64,000 nucleotides of DNA, from NCBI RefSeq assembly GCF_900101125.1, contig NZ_FNFL01000001.1, forward strand, positions 806,001-870,000, given 5' to 3'. The notes below the pieces were generated by a model. That model was not told the DNA's origin and ran no database searches. It saw nothing but the letters and a program-made list of their open reading frames with translations. The position numbers and the translations under genes were made by a program. Positions within the stretch are counted from its first letter, which is position 1. Each line of letters begins with the position of its first letter. This document shows positions 16,487 to 25,818 of this stretch, in pieces. The stretch is from Sediminibacillus albus. Its GTDB lineage: Bacteria; Bacillota; Bacilli; Bacillales; Amphibacillaceae.

Positions 16487-17467
16487 ATGAAAGCTATTGT
16501 TGTCAATCAGCCAGGCGGAGCTGACCAATTGCAAGTGTGCGAACGGGAGAAACCGGAACCAAAGCCCGGAGAATTGTTGATAAAGGTCAAAGCTGCTGCC
16601 ATTAACCGGACAGACATAATCAACCGTGAAGCAAAATCTGGTTATCTTGATTTACCGATTTTAGGAATCGAGGTAGCTGGAATTGTGGAAGTAGCCAATA
16701 CAGATACCAAAATCCCAGCAGGCACCCGTGTGATGGGGCTGGTTAATGGTGGAGGATATGCCGAATATGCGGTCATGCCCGCCGATCGGGCGATGGTTAT
16801 ACCAGACAGCCTTTCCTACAAACAGGCTGCAGCAATTCCGGAAGTATTTTTGACGGCCTATCAAACATTATTTTGGCTAGGCGAACTGAAGGAAAATGAA
16901 ACAGCACTTATTCATGCGGGCGGAAGCGGCGTAGGAACAGCCGCCATCCAATTAGCCAAACAGCTTGCAGGTGCACGGGTGATTACTACTGCTGGCTCAC
17001 AGGAAAAACTGGATTTTTGCCGGTCATTAGGTGCCGATGTCGAAATCAATTATAAAGAACAGGACTTTGATGAAAAAGTATTAGAAGCCACCAACGGCCA
17101 AGGGGCTGCAGTGATTCTTGATTTTATAGGCGCCTCTTATTACCGGAAAAACCTTGCCAGCCTTCAGGTAGACGGACGTTGGGTCTTAATTGGTTTATTA
17201 GGCGGGGCCCAGCTGGAAAATATCAATTTAATGGATTTAATGATGAAACGGGTCCAATTGAAAGCAACGTTGCTTACCCCTCGGACAGATCAGTATAAAG
17301 CAGCGTTGACTGCTGATTTTGCTGGCAGAGCCTTGCCATTATTTGAGCAAAACAAATTAAAGCCAGTAATCGACACTGTTTTCGCTATGGGAGACATACA
17401 GCAGGCCCATCAGCGCATGGAAAGCAATCAGAATATCGGAAAAATCATCTTAAATATGGATGAATAA
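16487..17467 (+). CDS. zinc-independent quinone oxidoreductase (PIG3-like MDR)
   Basis: The 326-residue MDR protein lacks the zinc ligands and carries the nucleotide loop HAGGSGVGTAAIQLAK, the AAAINRTDIINR motif and the GQGAAVILDFIGASY region of NAD(P)H:quinone oxidoreductases of the PIG3 type. It probably reduces quinones or other small carbonyls with NADPH in the cytosol. An AAAAGGAG site precedes the ATG. It is divergent from eutB with about 190 bp between. Confidence 0.85.
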   Translation: MKAIVVNQPGGADQLQVCEREKPEPKPGELLIKVKAAAINRTDIINREAKSGYLDLPILGIEVAGIVEVANTDTKIPAGTRVMGLVNGGGYAEYAVMPADRAMVIPDSLSYKQAAAIPEVFLTAYQTLFWLGELKENETALIHAGGSGVGTAAIQLAKQLAGARVITTAGSQEKLDFCRSLGADVEINYKEQDFDEKVLEATNGQGAAVILDFIGASYYRKNLASLQVDGRWVLIGLLGGAQLENINLMDLMMKRVQLKATLLTPRTDQYKAALTADFAGRALPLFEQNKLKPVIDTVFAMGDIQQAHQRMESNQNIGKIILNMDE

Positions 17468-17515
17468 CAAGAGCTGAACGAATACCTTAGGATATGTATT
17501 CGTTCAGCTCTCTTG
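17468..17515 (+). terminator. long hairpin, probable terminator
   Basis: AGAGCTGAACGAATAC (17470-17485) and its exact complement (17496-17511) form a 16-bp stem. The T tract after it is short, so termination may be inefficient. Confidence 0.6.
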
Positions 17516-17519
17516 TTGT

Positions 17520-17590
17520 GTTTACTACAATAGTAGAGCAACTCTAATCTAAATAGATCAATAATATGGCAAAGAAGAGCAACACGCCAT
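17520..17590. repeat. degenerate GTAGAGCAACTCT-type repeat
   Basis: Units such as AGTAGAGCAACTCTAATCT and AAATAGATCAATAATATGGC resemble the run at 8396-8535, in weaker form. Confidence 0.5.
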
Positions 17591-17693
17591 GGCCACGAGA
17601 ACAGTAACTGGGCACTAAACAAATCATTGGACGCTGTTTTTTATTAGTCGTATCATTTAATGGCAGTGACGAAACGACAAGGAGTGATGGATC

Positions 17694-18710
17694 ATGAGTA
17701 ACAATCAAGCAAAGCTTTTTCAAAATATTCCTTTATCTGTACTTGACCTAGCCCCGATTAATGAGGGAAGCGATGCAGGTCAATCTTATAAGAACAGCGC
17801 CGAATTAGCCCAACATGTAGAAAAATGGGGCTTCAACAGGTATTGGCTGGCTGAACACCATAACATGCCAGGGATAGCCAGTTCAGCTACCTCTGTCGTT
17901 ATTGGCCACATTGCTGGTGCGACCGAACGGATCAGGGTCGGCTCAGGCGGAGTAATGCTGCCTAACCATGCAAGTTTAGTTATCGCTGAACAATTCGGCA
18001 CACTCGAATCTTTGTATCCGGGACGTATAGATCTTGGGCTCGGCCGTGCTCCAGGAAGCGATCAGGCTACCGCCTACGCATTGCGCCGTACATTAAATAC
18101 AACACCTGAAGACTTTCCACAACAAGTGGAAGAACTGCAAGCCTACTTTGATGAAAAGTCGCCCGCACGTGTCCGCGCCTATCCCGGGACAGGACTTAAT
18201 ATACCAATCTGGCTGCTTGGCTCTAGTGGTTTCAGTGCTCGGCTGTCCGCTCAAAAGGGGCTGCCATTTTCGTTCGCCAGTCACTTTTCACCGGATTACA
18301 CGTTGCCGGCTTTGCAGATTTACCGGGATAACTTTCAGCCTTCACAGGCGCTGGACCAGCCCTATGCCATGCTTGGCGTCAATATAGTCGCAGCCGATAC
18401 AGATGAAAAGGCCCAATGGCTGGCAACATCTCAGCAGCAGCAGTTCCTGAGCATTACCAGAGGACAACCTGCACGGCTGCAGCCTCCAATTGATAACATA
18501 GATGACGTGTGGGCTCCTCATGAAAAAGCCGCTGTGGAGAAGACGCTTAACTCACCAGCGTCGATTATCGGCAGCCCCGAAACGGTCAAACAGAAGCTTG
18601 AAGCATTTATTGAGCAAACAGAGGCAGACGAATTGATTATTAACTCACAGATTTTCCACCAAGAAAATCGTCTTCGATCCTACGAAATTATCAGTGAACT
18701 AATGAAGTAA
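17694..18710 (+). CDS. LLM-class flavin-dependent oxidoreductase
   Basis: This 338-residue luciferase-like monooxygenase family protein begins with [13 protein letters not shown] and has [19 protein letters not shown] and [14 protein letters not shown], the conserved regions of the single-subunit MsnO8/YceB-like group. It would use reduced FMN on an unknown substrate. AAGGAGTGATGG precedes the ATG. It is followed by a bidirectional terminator. Confidence 0.85.
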   Translation: MSNNQAKLFQNIPLSVLDLAPINEGSDAGQSYKNSAELAQHVEKWGFNRYWLAEHHNMPGIASSATSVVIGHIAGATERIRVGSGGVMLPNHASLVIAEQFGTLESLYPGRIDLGLGRAPGSDQATAYALRRTLNTTPEDFPQQVEELQAYFDEKSPARVRAYPGTGLNIPIWLLGSSGFSARLSAQKGLPFSFASHFSPDYTLPALQIYRDNFQPSQALDQPYAMLGVNIVAADTDEKAQWLATSQQQQFLSITRGQPARLQPPIDNIDDVWAPHEKAAVEKTLNSPASIIGSPETVKQKLEAFIEQTEADELIINSQIFHQENRLRSYEIISELMK

Positions 18711-18738
18711 ACTCGATTTCAATGCACCTTGACAATCA

Positions 18739-18779
18739 GAAAAACGGTCTGAGATGAGCTTTCATCCAGGCCGTTTTTG
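18739..18779. terminator. bidirectional terminator
   Basis: AAAAACGG and CCGTTTTT enclose an inner GATGA/TCATC stem; it serves the converging genes on both sides. Confidence 0.75.
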
Positions 18780-18786
18780 TCTGCAG

Positions 18787-19050
18787 TCACTTTCGCTTAA
18801 ACATGCTTCCTTTGCTTTTGGCACGTACTCGATTTATAAGTGCTTCTGATTTCTCCTGCTCGTTTTTAGTCGTTTCCTTATCCAGTTTTACGGCTGTTAC
18901 TTGATTATCTTCAATAGTCACCTCTAGCCAATCATGAACACTGCTTCCTTTAGGCAGCAGTTCTTTCGAAACAACAAATTCCCTGCCCGTCCCTTCCACA
19001 AGAATGACAGCATGTTTTCCGTCTTCTATTCTATCCAATACACCTTTCAT
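18787..19050 (-). CDS. DUF3006-family protein
   Basis: The 87-residue protein opens with MKGVLDRIEDGKHAVILVE and continues with a beta-rich core (FVVSKELLPKGSSV, WLEVTIEDNQV), the DUF3006 pattern. Such proteins are commonly encoded next to ComEC-like metallohydrolases, as here: the start is 6 nt past the stop of the upstream gene. Function is unknown, with a role tied to the hydrolase inferred from linkage. Confidence 0.78.
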   Translation of the reverse strand: MKGVLDRIEDGKHAVILVEGTGREFVVSKELLPKGSSVHDWLEVTIEDNQVTAVKLDKETTKNEQEKSEALINRVRAKSKGSMFKRK

Positions 19051-19056
19051 CTTTGA

Positions 19057-20376
19057 TCACTCTCCTATGCAAGCTATTCCCTGGGCATGGATATCGTCCA
19101 TTCTCGATGGTCCAATGCCCTTTATTTTGGTCAAATCGTCCACCGACTGATATGGCCTGAGATCAATTAAATCCTGTGCTCGTTCCGGACCTATGTGTTT
19201 AATCTCCTGAACTTCTTCGACATTGGCTTCGTTTATATTTACACACTGGCCGGCAGAGGTTTCCTGCTTTGTATCTGTAGACTCATTATTTGCTGCATCC
19301 TCGTTTTCTGTCCCTGATTTACTTTCACTTCCCGGCGTGATATTGCCATCTTCTTTCGTTGTTACCTGGTAGGCTACACCATCTGTTGTTACAATAATAG
19401 TTCCATGAATGGTCGTACCATATATTTCTGTCCCATAAGCATTTAGCCGGTTAATCACTTCTTCGTGAGGGTGCCCATACTGATTGTCGGTGCCTGAACT
19501 GTAGATGGCCACTGCTGGGGAAACCTTCTCCAGAAATGCCTTGCTGGTTGATGTACTTGAACCATGGTGCCCAAGCTGTAAAATATCAGCATCCAAGCCG
19601 GCACCTCTGTTTATCATTTCCTGCTCCTGGACAGTTTCCGCATCACCAGTAAATACAAACGCAATGTCTCCATAGGTGAGTTTCAGGGAAATCGACTCTT
19701 GATTAGCATTGCCGGAAATTGCTGATGGGTATAAAACATCAATGGTCAACTGGCCGATATCATATACATCCCCGGCTCTCGGCTCATCATAATCGACACC
19801 ATTTGCTTCAATTGCCTCCATCACCCGCTGGAATGTTTGGGAAGTACTTGCATTTCCAGACATCCATACTTCCCCTACATCCACTTGTTCGATTACCTTA
19901 TCCAACTGACCGATATGATCGGCGTCTGGATGGGTGCCCACGACAATATCAAGCTGTTGTATGTCTTGCGCTGCTAAGTAGTTGACGACATTGCTGCTAT
20001 TCCAGTTTCCGGCATCAATAAGCATCGCATAGACGCCAAATTCGACTAGCGCTGCATCCGCCTGGCCGACATCGATATAATGAACCTTCAGCTCTGGCAG
20101 CGGTTCGTCAAGCGAATTGTCAGTGACGGCAGTTTCTTCCCTCTCCTCACTAATTTCTTCTGCTCCACTCTTGTCTGCCTCTGCACGATTAAGGGACCCA
20201 GAAGCCTCTGCTTGTTCTTTTTCCTGCTTTTCCTGCCCATACTCGCTAACTTCACTGTCTTCCTGTCCATTTCCGCTAGTGTTCTGCTCAGTACCAGAAG
20301 TTTCCGTTCCATTGGTACCACAGGCACTGAATACAAATAAAAATATGCTTAATAATAGCGATAATTGCTTTTTCAT
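19057..20376 (-). CDS. ComEC-like metallo-beta-lactamase-fold lipoprotein with helix-hairpin-helix domain
   Basis: The lipoprotein signal MKKQLSLLLSIFLFVFSAC is followed by a low-complexity Ser/Glu-rich linker to about residue 90. An MBL-fold hydrolase like the ComEC extracellular domain comes next (GTHPDADHIGQL metal site, LGHHGSSTSTS), and a C-terminal helix-hairpin-helix (IKHIGPERAQDLIDL, LTKIKGIGPSRMDDI) completes it. The combination suggests a surface-anchored phosphodiesterase or nuclease acting on DNA. AAGGAGTG precedes the ATG. Confidence 0.87.
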   Translation of the reverse strand: MKKQLSLLLSIFLFVFSACGTNGTETSGTEQNTSGNGQEDSEVSEYGQEKQEKEQAEASGSLNRAEADKSGAEEISEEREETAVTDNSLDEPLPELKVHYIDVGQADAALVEFGVYAMLIDAGNWNSSNVVNYLAAQDIQQLDIVVGTHPDADHIGQLDKVIEQVDVGEVWMSGNASTSQTFQRVMEAIEANGVDYDEPRAGDVYDIGQLTIDVLYPSAISGNANQESISLKLTYGDIAFVFTGDAETVQEQEMINRGAGLDADILQLGHHGSSTSTSKAFLEKVSPAVAIYSSGTDNQYGHPHEEVINRLNAYGTEIYGTTIHGTIIVTTDGVAYQVTTKEDGNITPGSESKSGTENEDAANNESTDTKQETSAGQCVNINEANVEEVQEIKHIGPERAQDLIDLRPYQSVDDLTKIKGIGPSRMDDIHAQGIACIGE

Positions 20377-20639
20377 GCCTATTCACTCCTTAAAATTACA
20401 TTTTACCATATTGTTCGTTTGCAAAAATGCAAATTTCGCTACAACCAAGCGGTGTAAATAGCATTTCTATTTTCCAACATCTAAGTGTTAAGAGTTACTT
20501 TGCGAAAATAGTTCCAGCTATCAACGTTTCGGTTCTTGTAACAAGGGTACAGGTTTATAAGTGTCTTCAACTTCTATGACAAGTCAGTACTTACAGCAAG
20601 TCGATACACTAATGAATCGGAAAGGAGACGATAAAGGAA

Positions 20640-22169
20640 ATGCTGAAAAATTTCTCTCCGGTGTTTAAAATATCCGCCGGAATCATGTTATTACTAGTAA
20701 TTATAGGAGTTTCATGGCCGGATGGACTCGAAACTGCCACCACTAACATTCAAGCATTTATAGCTAATAAATTTGGTTGGTACTACTTAATTGTTGTTAC
20801 ACTGTTCGTCATGGTTTGTTTATTCTTACTCATTAGTCCTGTCGGTAGAATAAAGCTGGGAAAATCAGATGATAAGCCGGAATTTTCCAGACCGACTTGG
20901 ATTGCAATGTTGTTTAGTGCCGGCATGGGGATAGGCTTGGTATTCTGGGGGACAGCGGAACCGATCAGCCACTATGCGGTCAACTCACCAACAGGAGAAG
21001 CAGGGACAGAGCAAGGAATCAAAGACGCCATGCGCTTTACGTACTTCCACTGGGGTATCCACGCTTGGGCGATATACGGGATTGTTGCTCTAGTCCTGGC
21101 GTATTTTAATTTCCGTCACAGTAAAAAAGGACTAATCAGCGCCACCTTACAGCCACTCATTGGAAATAAATCAGAAGGAAATACCGGAAAAGTGATTGAT
21201 ATTCTGGCGGTCATCGCGACCGTAATGGGGGTAGCCACTACCCTTGGTTTTGGAGCGGTCCAAATAAATGGCGGGTTGTCTTATTTATACGGGATACCCG
21301 TAAATATTGTGATGCAATTCATCATTGTTTCCATCGTTACAGTATTATTCATGATTTCGGCATGGACCGGATTAAGTAAAGGTATTAGAATCCTTAGTAA
21401 CGCCAATATGGTGTTAGCTGTCATTTTATTCGGGTTGATATTCGTAATGGGGCCTACCATGTTCGTACTCAACCTGTTTACCAATACGCTGGGAACATAT
21501 GTACAAAACCTTCCGGCAATGAGTTTCCGGATTGCACCGCTGGATCCTAATGTCAGGCAGTGGATCAACGATTGGACCATCTTCTACTGGGCGTGGTGGA
21601 TTGCCTGGTCGCCATTTGTCGGTATTTTCATTGCCCGTGTTTCGCGCGGTCGCAGCATTAGAGAATTCGTATTTACTGTATTGCTTGTTCCATCGGTGAT
21701 TGGATTTTTATGGTTTGCCACTTTTGGCGGAACGGCAATCTCTTTAGAACACAATGCGATAGCGACTATTTCCACGTTAGCGACCGAGGAATCCTTATTT
21801 GGCGTTTTCTCTAATTTCCCGCTAGGTATGGTTGCTTCTGTGGTAGCAATGGTTCTAATAGGGACATTTTTTATTACTTCCGCAGATTCAGGTACTTTCG
21901 TGTTAGGAATGATGACTACTGGAGGATCACAAAATCCCGGGCACACTATTAAGCTTACCTGGGGCGTATTACTTTCAGCTACTGCGCTTGCTTTGCTATA
22001 TACCGGGGGCCTTCAGGCTCTGCAAAATACGATGATTATCGCGGCCCTGCCATTCTCGATTATTATGCTGATGATGACTGTCAGCTTCGTCAAATCACTC
22101 TATCGGGAAGCTAGGGAACTAGGCGTCGGCCGCTTTAATCCGCCGAAAAAAAACAAAGACCGAAAATAA
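20640..22169 (+). CDS. BCCT-family glycine betaine/carnitine/choline transporter
   Basis: The 509-residue protein has twelve membrane segments and the BCCT landmarks GMGIGLVFWGTAEP and the tryptophan-rich signature YWAWWIAWSPFVGIFIARVS. The closest well-known relatives are OpuD-type sodium-coupled betaine carriers. It would import betaine-type osmoprotectants. AAGGAG lies 12 nt before the ATG, with AAAGGAA directly adjacent. It is monocistronic with its own terminator. Substrate choice (betaine or carnitine) is not decidable here, though the carnitine pathway lies 5 kb away. Confidence 0.92.
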   Translation: MLKNFSPVFKISAGIMLLLVIIGVSWPDGLETATTNIQAFIANKFGWYYLIVVTLFVMVCLFLLISPVGRIKLGKSDDKPEFSRPTWIAMLFSAGMGIGLVFWGTAEPISHYAVNSPTGEAGTEQGIKDAMRFTYFHWGIHAWAIYGIVALVLAYFNFRHSKKGLISATLQPLIGNKSEGNTGKVIDILAVIATVMGVATTLGFGAVQINGGLSYLYGIPVNIVMQFIIVSIVTVLFMISAWTGLSKGIRILSNANMVLAVILFGLIFVMGPTMFVLNLFTNTLGTYVQNLPAMSFRIAPLDPNVRQWINDWTIFYWAWWIAWSPFVGIFIARVSRGRSIREFVFTVLLVPSVIGFLWFATFGGTAISLEHNAIATISTLATEESLFGVFSNFPLGMVASVVAMVLIGTFFITSADSGTFVLGMMTTGGSQNPGHTIKLTWGVLLSATALALLYTGGLQALQNTMIIAALPFSIIMLMMTVSFVKSLYREARELGVGRFNPPKKNKDRK

Positions 22170-22207
22170 AAAAAGCATGTGCAGTTTCCCTGCACATGCT
22201 TTTTTTA
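22168..22207. terminator. bidirectional terminator
   Basis: GCATGTGCAG (22175-22184) and CTGCACATGC (22190-22199) pair exactly, with A and T runs on either side. Confidence 0.88.
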
Positions 22208-23932
22208 TTTGATGATTGGCAGCACAACATGAGATGGAAATTCCATCTGATGGTATACCGTTTGCTTTGCTTGCCGCATCACATCAGAATCCACCGTTGA
22301 TTTCCCTGTATTCGGGTTGATATCATAACGCGGGAAATTACTTGAAGCTATTTCTATACGAATCGAATGTCCAGGTAAGAAAACATTACTCGTTGCCCAT
22401 AAATCAATTTGGTAGTGGACTGCTTCTTCCTCTAAGGCAGCTATTTGTTGATACCCATTACGGTGTTTGGCCCTAATAATACCATCGGTCAAATTGTAAG
22501 CTCTGCCGTCCGGAAATACGTCTACAAGTTTGGCAGTGAAATCTGTGTCAGCAGCATCGGTTGCCGCCCATAAATGAACGATTACAGGGCCAGTTACCTC
22601 CAAAGGCTCAGTCATTCGTTCGGAAGTGTAGACAAGCACATCACTCCTTGCTTCTACCCGACGCTGGTCAACCGGCCCTGCGTTTGCCCCCTGGTAAAAC
22701 AACCCGCTGCCTCCATGAGTAGGAACTGGATGCTGCGGATCATATGTATATACGTCTGCAGGCTCGTCGCCAGGTACAATTGTATTCAACTGCCCGCTAT
22801 GCACATTGGCTTCTCCTTCGCTATGCAGAAAAAAAGGTACATATTCTGCCCGCTGTAACGGCCATTCGTTTTCTGATCGCCACTCGTTAATCCCCATAGT
22901 AAACAACTTGACGGGAGCATCATCGGCAAGCACTGGATGGCTGCCTTCTTTTAGCCAGCAATCAAACCAGTCGATATGAAGTTGAGTAATATCTGTTTGC
23001 TGGTCGATCCAATCACCAGCCGCTGCACTGCCAAAAAATCGTTCTCCTTGCACTGCTGAAAAGTCTCCATGCCCCCAAGGGCCGATAATGAGCTTCTGCT
23101 GCTGGCTGGATTTATTCATTTCCTGGTAATTCGACAAAGTCGGACCTAGAAAGCAATCATACCAGCCAGCCAAATGGTATGCCGGAATATCCAACTCTTT
23201 TAACTCCTGTTTAATGGTTGTTCTTGCGAAAAAGTCACCCGATATTTCCTGGGTAATATATTGCTTAAAAAGATCTCCCGCCGGCTTATGCTTAGTTAGC
23301 GGGGGCCATTCATTAAGCGGCGTGTAGTTCAGCCATTCATTTACTTTGTTCAAATCTGCGGCTATCTGCTGTTTTGCCAGCGGCAAGGCCTTTGGTTTCT
23401 GCCTTTCCACCAAGTTTAAAGCAATCGAATCCAGCATCCACGTAGCGAACAATCCCCATTCGAATGCCCCGCCGCGATAAAACAACCCATCCCGCAAATC
23501 ACTGCCGGCCTGAGCCGGAAAAATAGTTTTCAATGATGGCGGGTGCTCTGCCGCGGCATATAGTTGCGTAAATCCATAATAGGATAAACCAAACATTCCT
23601 ACCTCTCCATTGCAATAAGGAAGCCCTGCGGCCCATTCAACTACATCATATCCATCATTGGCTTCATGCAAAAACGGTTCAAATTCGCCTTCAGAAGCAA
23701 ATCTCCCTCTGACATCCTGGATAATCACTACATAACCCGCTTCCGCCAGACGAAAAGGATCGATATAACGATGGGAAAATTCAGGCAGATTTTTATTGTA
23801 AGGCAGTCTCGATAATAAAACTGGAAAAGCCCCGTCCTGCTGAGGCCGATAGACATTCGCATATAATGTAAGCCCATCCCGCAGGCGGCAAGGCACATCC
23901 TTTTCAAAGCTAATTTGGGAAATTTCACGCAT
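22205..23932 (-). CDS. CocE/NonD-family alpha/beta hydrolase
   Basis: This 575-residue protein combines an alpha/beta-hydrolase domain of the X-Pro dipeptidyl-peptidase S15 type (nucleophile elbow MFGLSYYGFTQ, acid in HLAGWYDCFL, histidine in IGPWGHGDF) with the C-terminal jelly-roll domain typical of CocE cocaine-esterase-like enzymes. It hydrolyses an ester or amide of unknown identity. GGAGTG precedes the ATG at 23932. It faces the BCCT gene across a shared terminator. Confidence 0.87.
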   Translation of the reverse strand: MREISQISFEKDVPCRLRDGLTLYANVYRPQQDGAFPVLLSRLPYNKNLPEFSHRYIDPFRLAEAGYVVIIQDVRGRFASEGEFEPFLHEANDGYDVVEWAAGLPYCNGEVGMFGLSYYGFTQLYAAAEHPPSLKTIFPAQAGSDLRDGLFYRGGAFEWGLFATWMLDSIALNLVERQKPKALPLAKQQIAADLNKVNEWLNYTPLNEWPPLTKHKPAGDLFKQYITQEISGDFFARTTIKQELKELDIPAYHLAGWYDCFLGPTLSNYQEMNKSSQQQKLIIGPWGHGDFSAVQGERFFGSAAAGDWIDQQTDITQLHIDWFDCWLKEGSHPVLADDAPVKLFTMGINEWRSENEWPLQRAEYVPFFLHSEGEANVHSGQLNTIVPGDEPADVYTYDPQHPVPTHGGSGLFYQGANAGPVDQRRVEARSDVLVYTSERMTEPLEVTGPVIVHLWAATDAADTDFTAKLVDVFPDGRAYNLTDGIIRAKHRNGYQQIAALEEEAVHYQIDLWATSNVFLPGHSIRIEIASSNFPRYDINPNTGKSTVDSDVMRQAKQTVYHQMEFPSHVVLPIIK

Positions 23933-23985
23933 TTATTTGTTCACTCCATTTACCGTACATATTTAGCACACTGCTTATAAGCTTC

Positions 23986-24032
23986 GAAAAAAAGAGGTCT
24001 GTTCCGACTGTTCAAGCCGTAAGCAGACCTCC
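23986..24032 (-). terminator. terminator of the opuA operon
   Basis: GAGGTCTG and CAGACCTC pair around a long loop, followed on the minus strand by seven Ts. Confidence 0.65.
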
Positions 24033-24037
24033 CCTGA

Positions 24038-24928
24038 TTATTCTCCAGTCATTTCACTGACTTTATCCTGGTTGTTCTCTATCCATTCGCGTGCTACGTC
24101 TTGTGGCTCCTGGTCTTCCTCTTCGATTTTGACAATCATTTCTTCCACATCATCAATAGAAATGCCCCAATTGCTAAGGAATTCATAAGCTTCTGGTGCA
24201 TTTTCCTGAAGATCTTTATTAGTTACTACATGAACAGAAGATGTTTCAAAGAATCCTTCTTCATTACTCAATACTTTAATGTCATATTTGTTAAACATCG
24301 TATGCGGACGCCATCCGAAGAAAATCACCGGCTCTTCCTGGCTCATTAACCGCTGTGCCTGAGCAAGCATTCCTCCCTCTGAAGATGCTACATGCTCGAT
24401 ATCGAGACCATACGTTTCAATCATTTCCTTTGATTCTTTTGTTGCGCTAGCTCCTTCTTCAATGCCATACATTTTGTTATCGAACAAATCTTCATTGCCT
24501 TTTAAATCTTCGATGGTGTTAATGTCTTCCATGTATTTTGGAACGACCCAGCCAGTTTCTGCTTCTGGATAGCTGACAGCAGTATCTTCAACAGAATCAG
24601 AGAACTTGTCCAAATGTACTTGGTGCATCGGGAACCAAGAGTCCATAAACACATCTATATCACCACGTGATAGCCCCATGAATACACTGCCCACATCTGC
24701 ATCTGTATGTTCTACTGTATATCCCATGTCCTCCAAAATAAGTGTAGCAATTTCAGTCGGAGGTACAGTACTTGTCCATGGCGTCACACCGAAGGTAATG
24801 GTCTGATCTTTACTTTCACCAGCTTCATCGCCTTTCCCTTCAGAATTGTTGGTGTCTCCATCAGAAGAACAGCCAACAATCAATACTAAAAATAAGACAC
24901 TCATTAAACCTGCTAATGCTTTTTTCAT
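24038..24928 (-). CDS. opuAC: glycine betaine ABC transporter substrate-binding lipoprotein
   Basis: The lipoprotein signal has lipobox VLIVGC (about Cys20) and a Ser/Gly/Asp linker. The OpuAC domain follows (TFGVTPWTSTVPPTEIATL, MGYTVEHTDADVGSVF, GDIDVFMDSWFP). The tryptophans TPW, SWFP and FFGWRPH are those expected to form the cation-pi cage for trimethylammonium ligands. It is the last gene of the opuA operon, 59 bp after the permease gene. AAGGGG precedes the ATG. Betaine or carnitine could be bound; linkage to carnitine genes favours at least carnitine access. Confidence 0.92.
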   Translation of the reverse strand: MKKALAGLMSVLFLVLIVGCSSDGDTNNSEGKGDEAGESKDQTITFGVTPWTSTVPPTEIATLILEDMGYTVEHTDADVGSVFMGLSRGDIDVFMDSWFPMHQVHLDKFSDSVEDTAVSYPEAETGWVVPKYMEDINTIEDLKGNEDLFDNKMYGIEEGASATKESKEMIETYGLDIEHVASSEGGMLAQAQRLMSQEEPVIFFGWRPHTMFNKYDIKVLSNEEGFFETSSVHVVTNKDLQENAPEAYEFLSNWGISIDDVEEMIVKIEEEDQEPQDVAREWIENNQDKVSEMTGE

Positions 24929-24987
24929 ATTACTATCCCCTTTTTCTTTTTATTATTTGAAGCTAAACAGCCAAAAACTGAAGCTTT

Positions 24988-25818
24988 TTATACTCTTTTT
25001 CCTAAGCCTTGTGTGATTCTGTCCAAAATTATCGCCAATACGACAATACCTAACCCCCCGGTAAGTCCTAATCCGACATTAACCGTGGAAATACCGGATA
25101 ATACAGTTGACCCTAGTCCGGGAGCACCTATCATGGAAGCTATAACTGCCATTGACAGAGCTAGCATGATCGTTTGGTTCACACCAGCCATAATAGTCGA
25201 TAAAGCAAGTGGCAGCTGAACTTTAAACAGCAGCTGTGATTTGGTCGTACCGAATGCCCTGGATGCTTCTACTACATCTTCTGGTACTTGTTTGATTCCC
25301 AGGCTGGTCATCCGGACAGCTGGCGGCGTAGCAAAAATAAAAGTCGATATCACAGCCGGAACTCCGCCAAGCCCGAATAATAGGATAGCTGGAATTAAAT
25401 ATACAAAACTCGGCAATGTCTGCATAAAATCGAGAATAGGCCTGACGATTTTATCCATAACCGTACTTGTAGCTGTCAAGATGCCAACCGGTACACCAAT
25501 AAGTACGGACATCAATGTCGAAACAAGTACAATAGCCACCGTTTGCATCGCTGCCGACCATAATTCGACTGATCCTAAATAAAAACAGCCAATCAGTGTA
25601 AATATTGCCAGGCCTTTGCCGGCAATCTTCCAGGATAATAAAATAAGGATGACAGCGATAACTTCAGGCGGGATAACGATCAATAAATTTGTAACAGCTT
25701 CTATGAATGCTCCCAATACATCACTTACACTGTTGAAAAAACCGCCCATAACCGGTAACAACCAATTGTTGACAAAAGAATTGGTCCAGTCTTCTAATGG
25801 AAAATGGAAGTAGTTCAT
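24988..25818 (-). CDS. opuAB: glycine betaine ABC transporter permease
   Basis: The 276-residue inner-membrane permease has six or so membrane segments and the ABC-permease EAA loop (DVVEASRAFGTTKSQLLFKVQLPLA). The N-terminus FPLEDWTNSFVNNWL resembles ProW/OpuAB. The start overlaps the stop of opuAA by 4 bp (ATGA), showing translational coupling. Confidence 0.93.
   Translation of the reverse strand: MNYFHFPLEDWTNSFVNNWLLPVMGGFFNSVSDVLGAFIEAVTNLLIVIPPEVIAVILILLSWKIAGKGLAIFTLIGCFYLGSVELWSAAMQTVAIVLVSTLMSVLIGVPVGILTATSTVMDKIVRPILDFMQTLPSFVYLIPAILLFGLGGVPAVISTFIFATPPAVRMTSLGIKQVPEDVVEASRAFGTTKSQLLFKVQLPLALSTIMAGVNQTIMLALSMAVIASMIGAPGLGSTVLSGISTVNVGLGLTGGLGIVVLAIILDRITQGLGKRV

Noticed and set aside
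20080-20461. Overlapping Ser/Cys-rich ORFs on both strands near the ComEC-like gene start
   Set aside because: They come from the low-complexity linker of the lipoprotein read in other frames.
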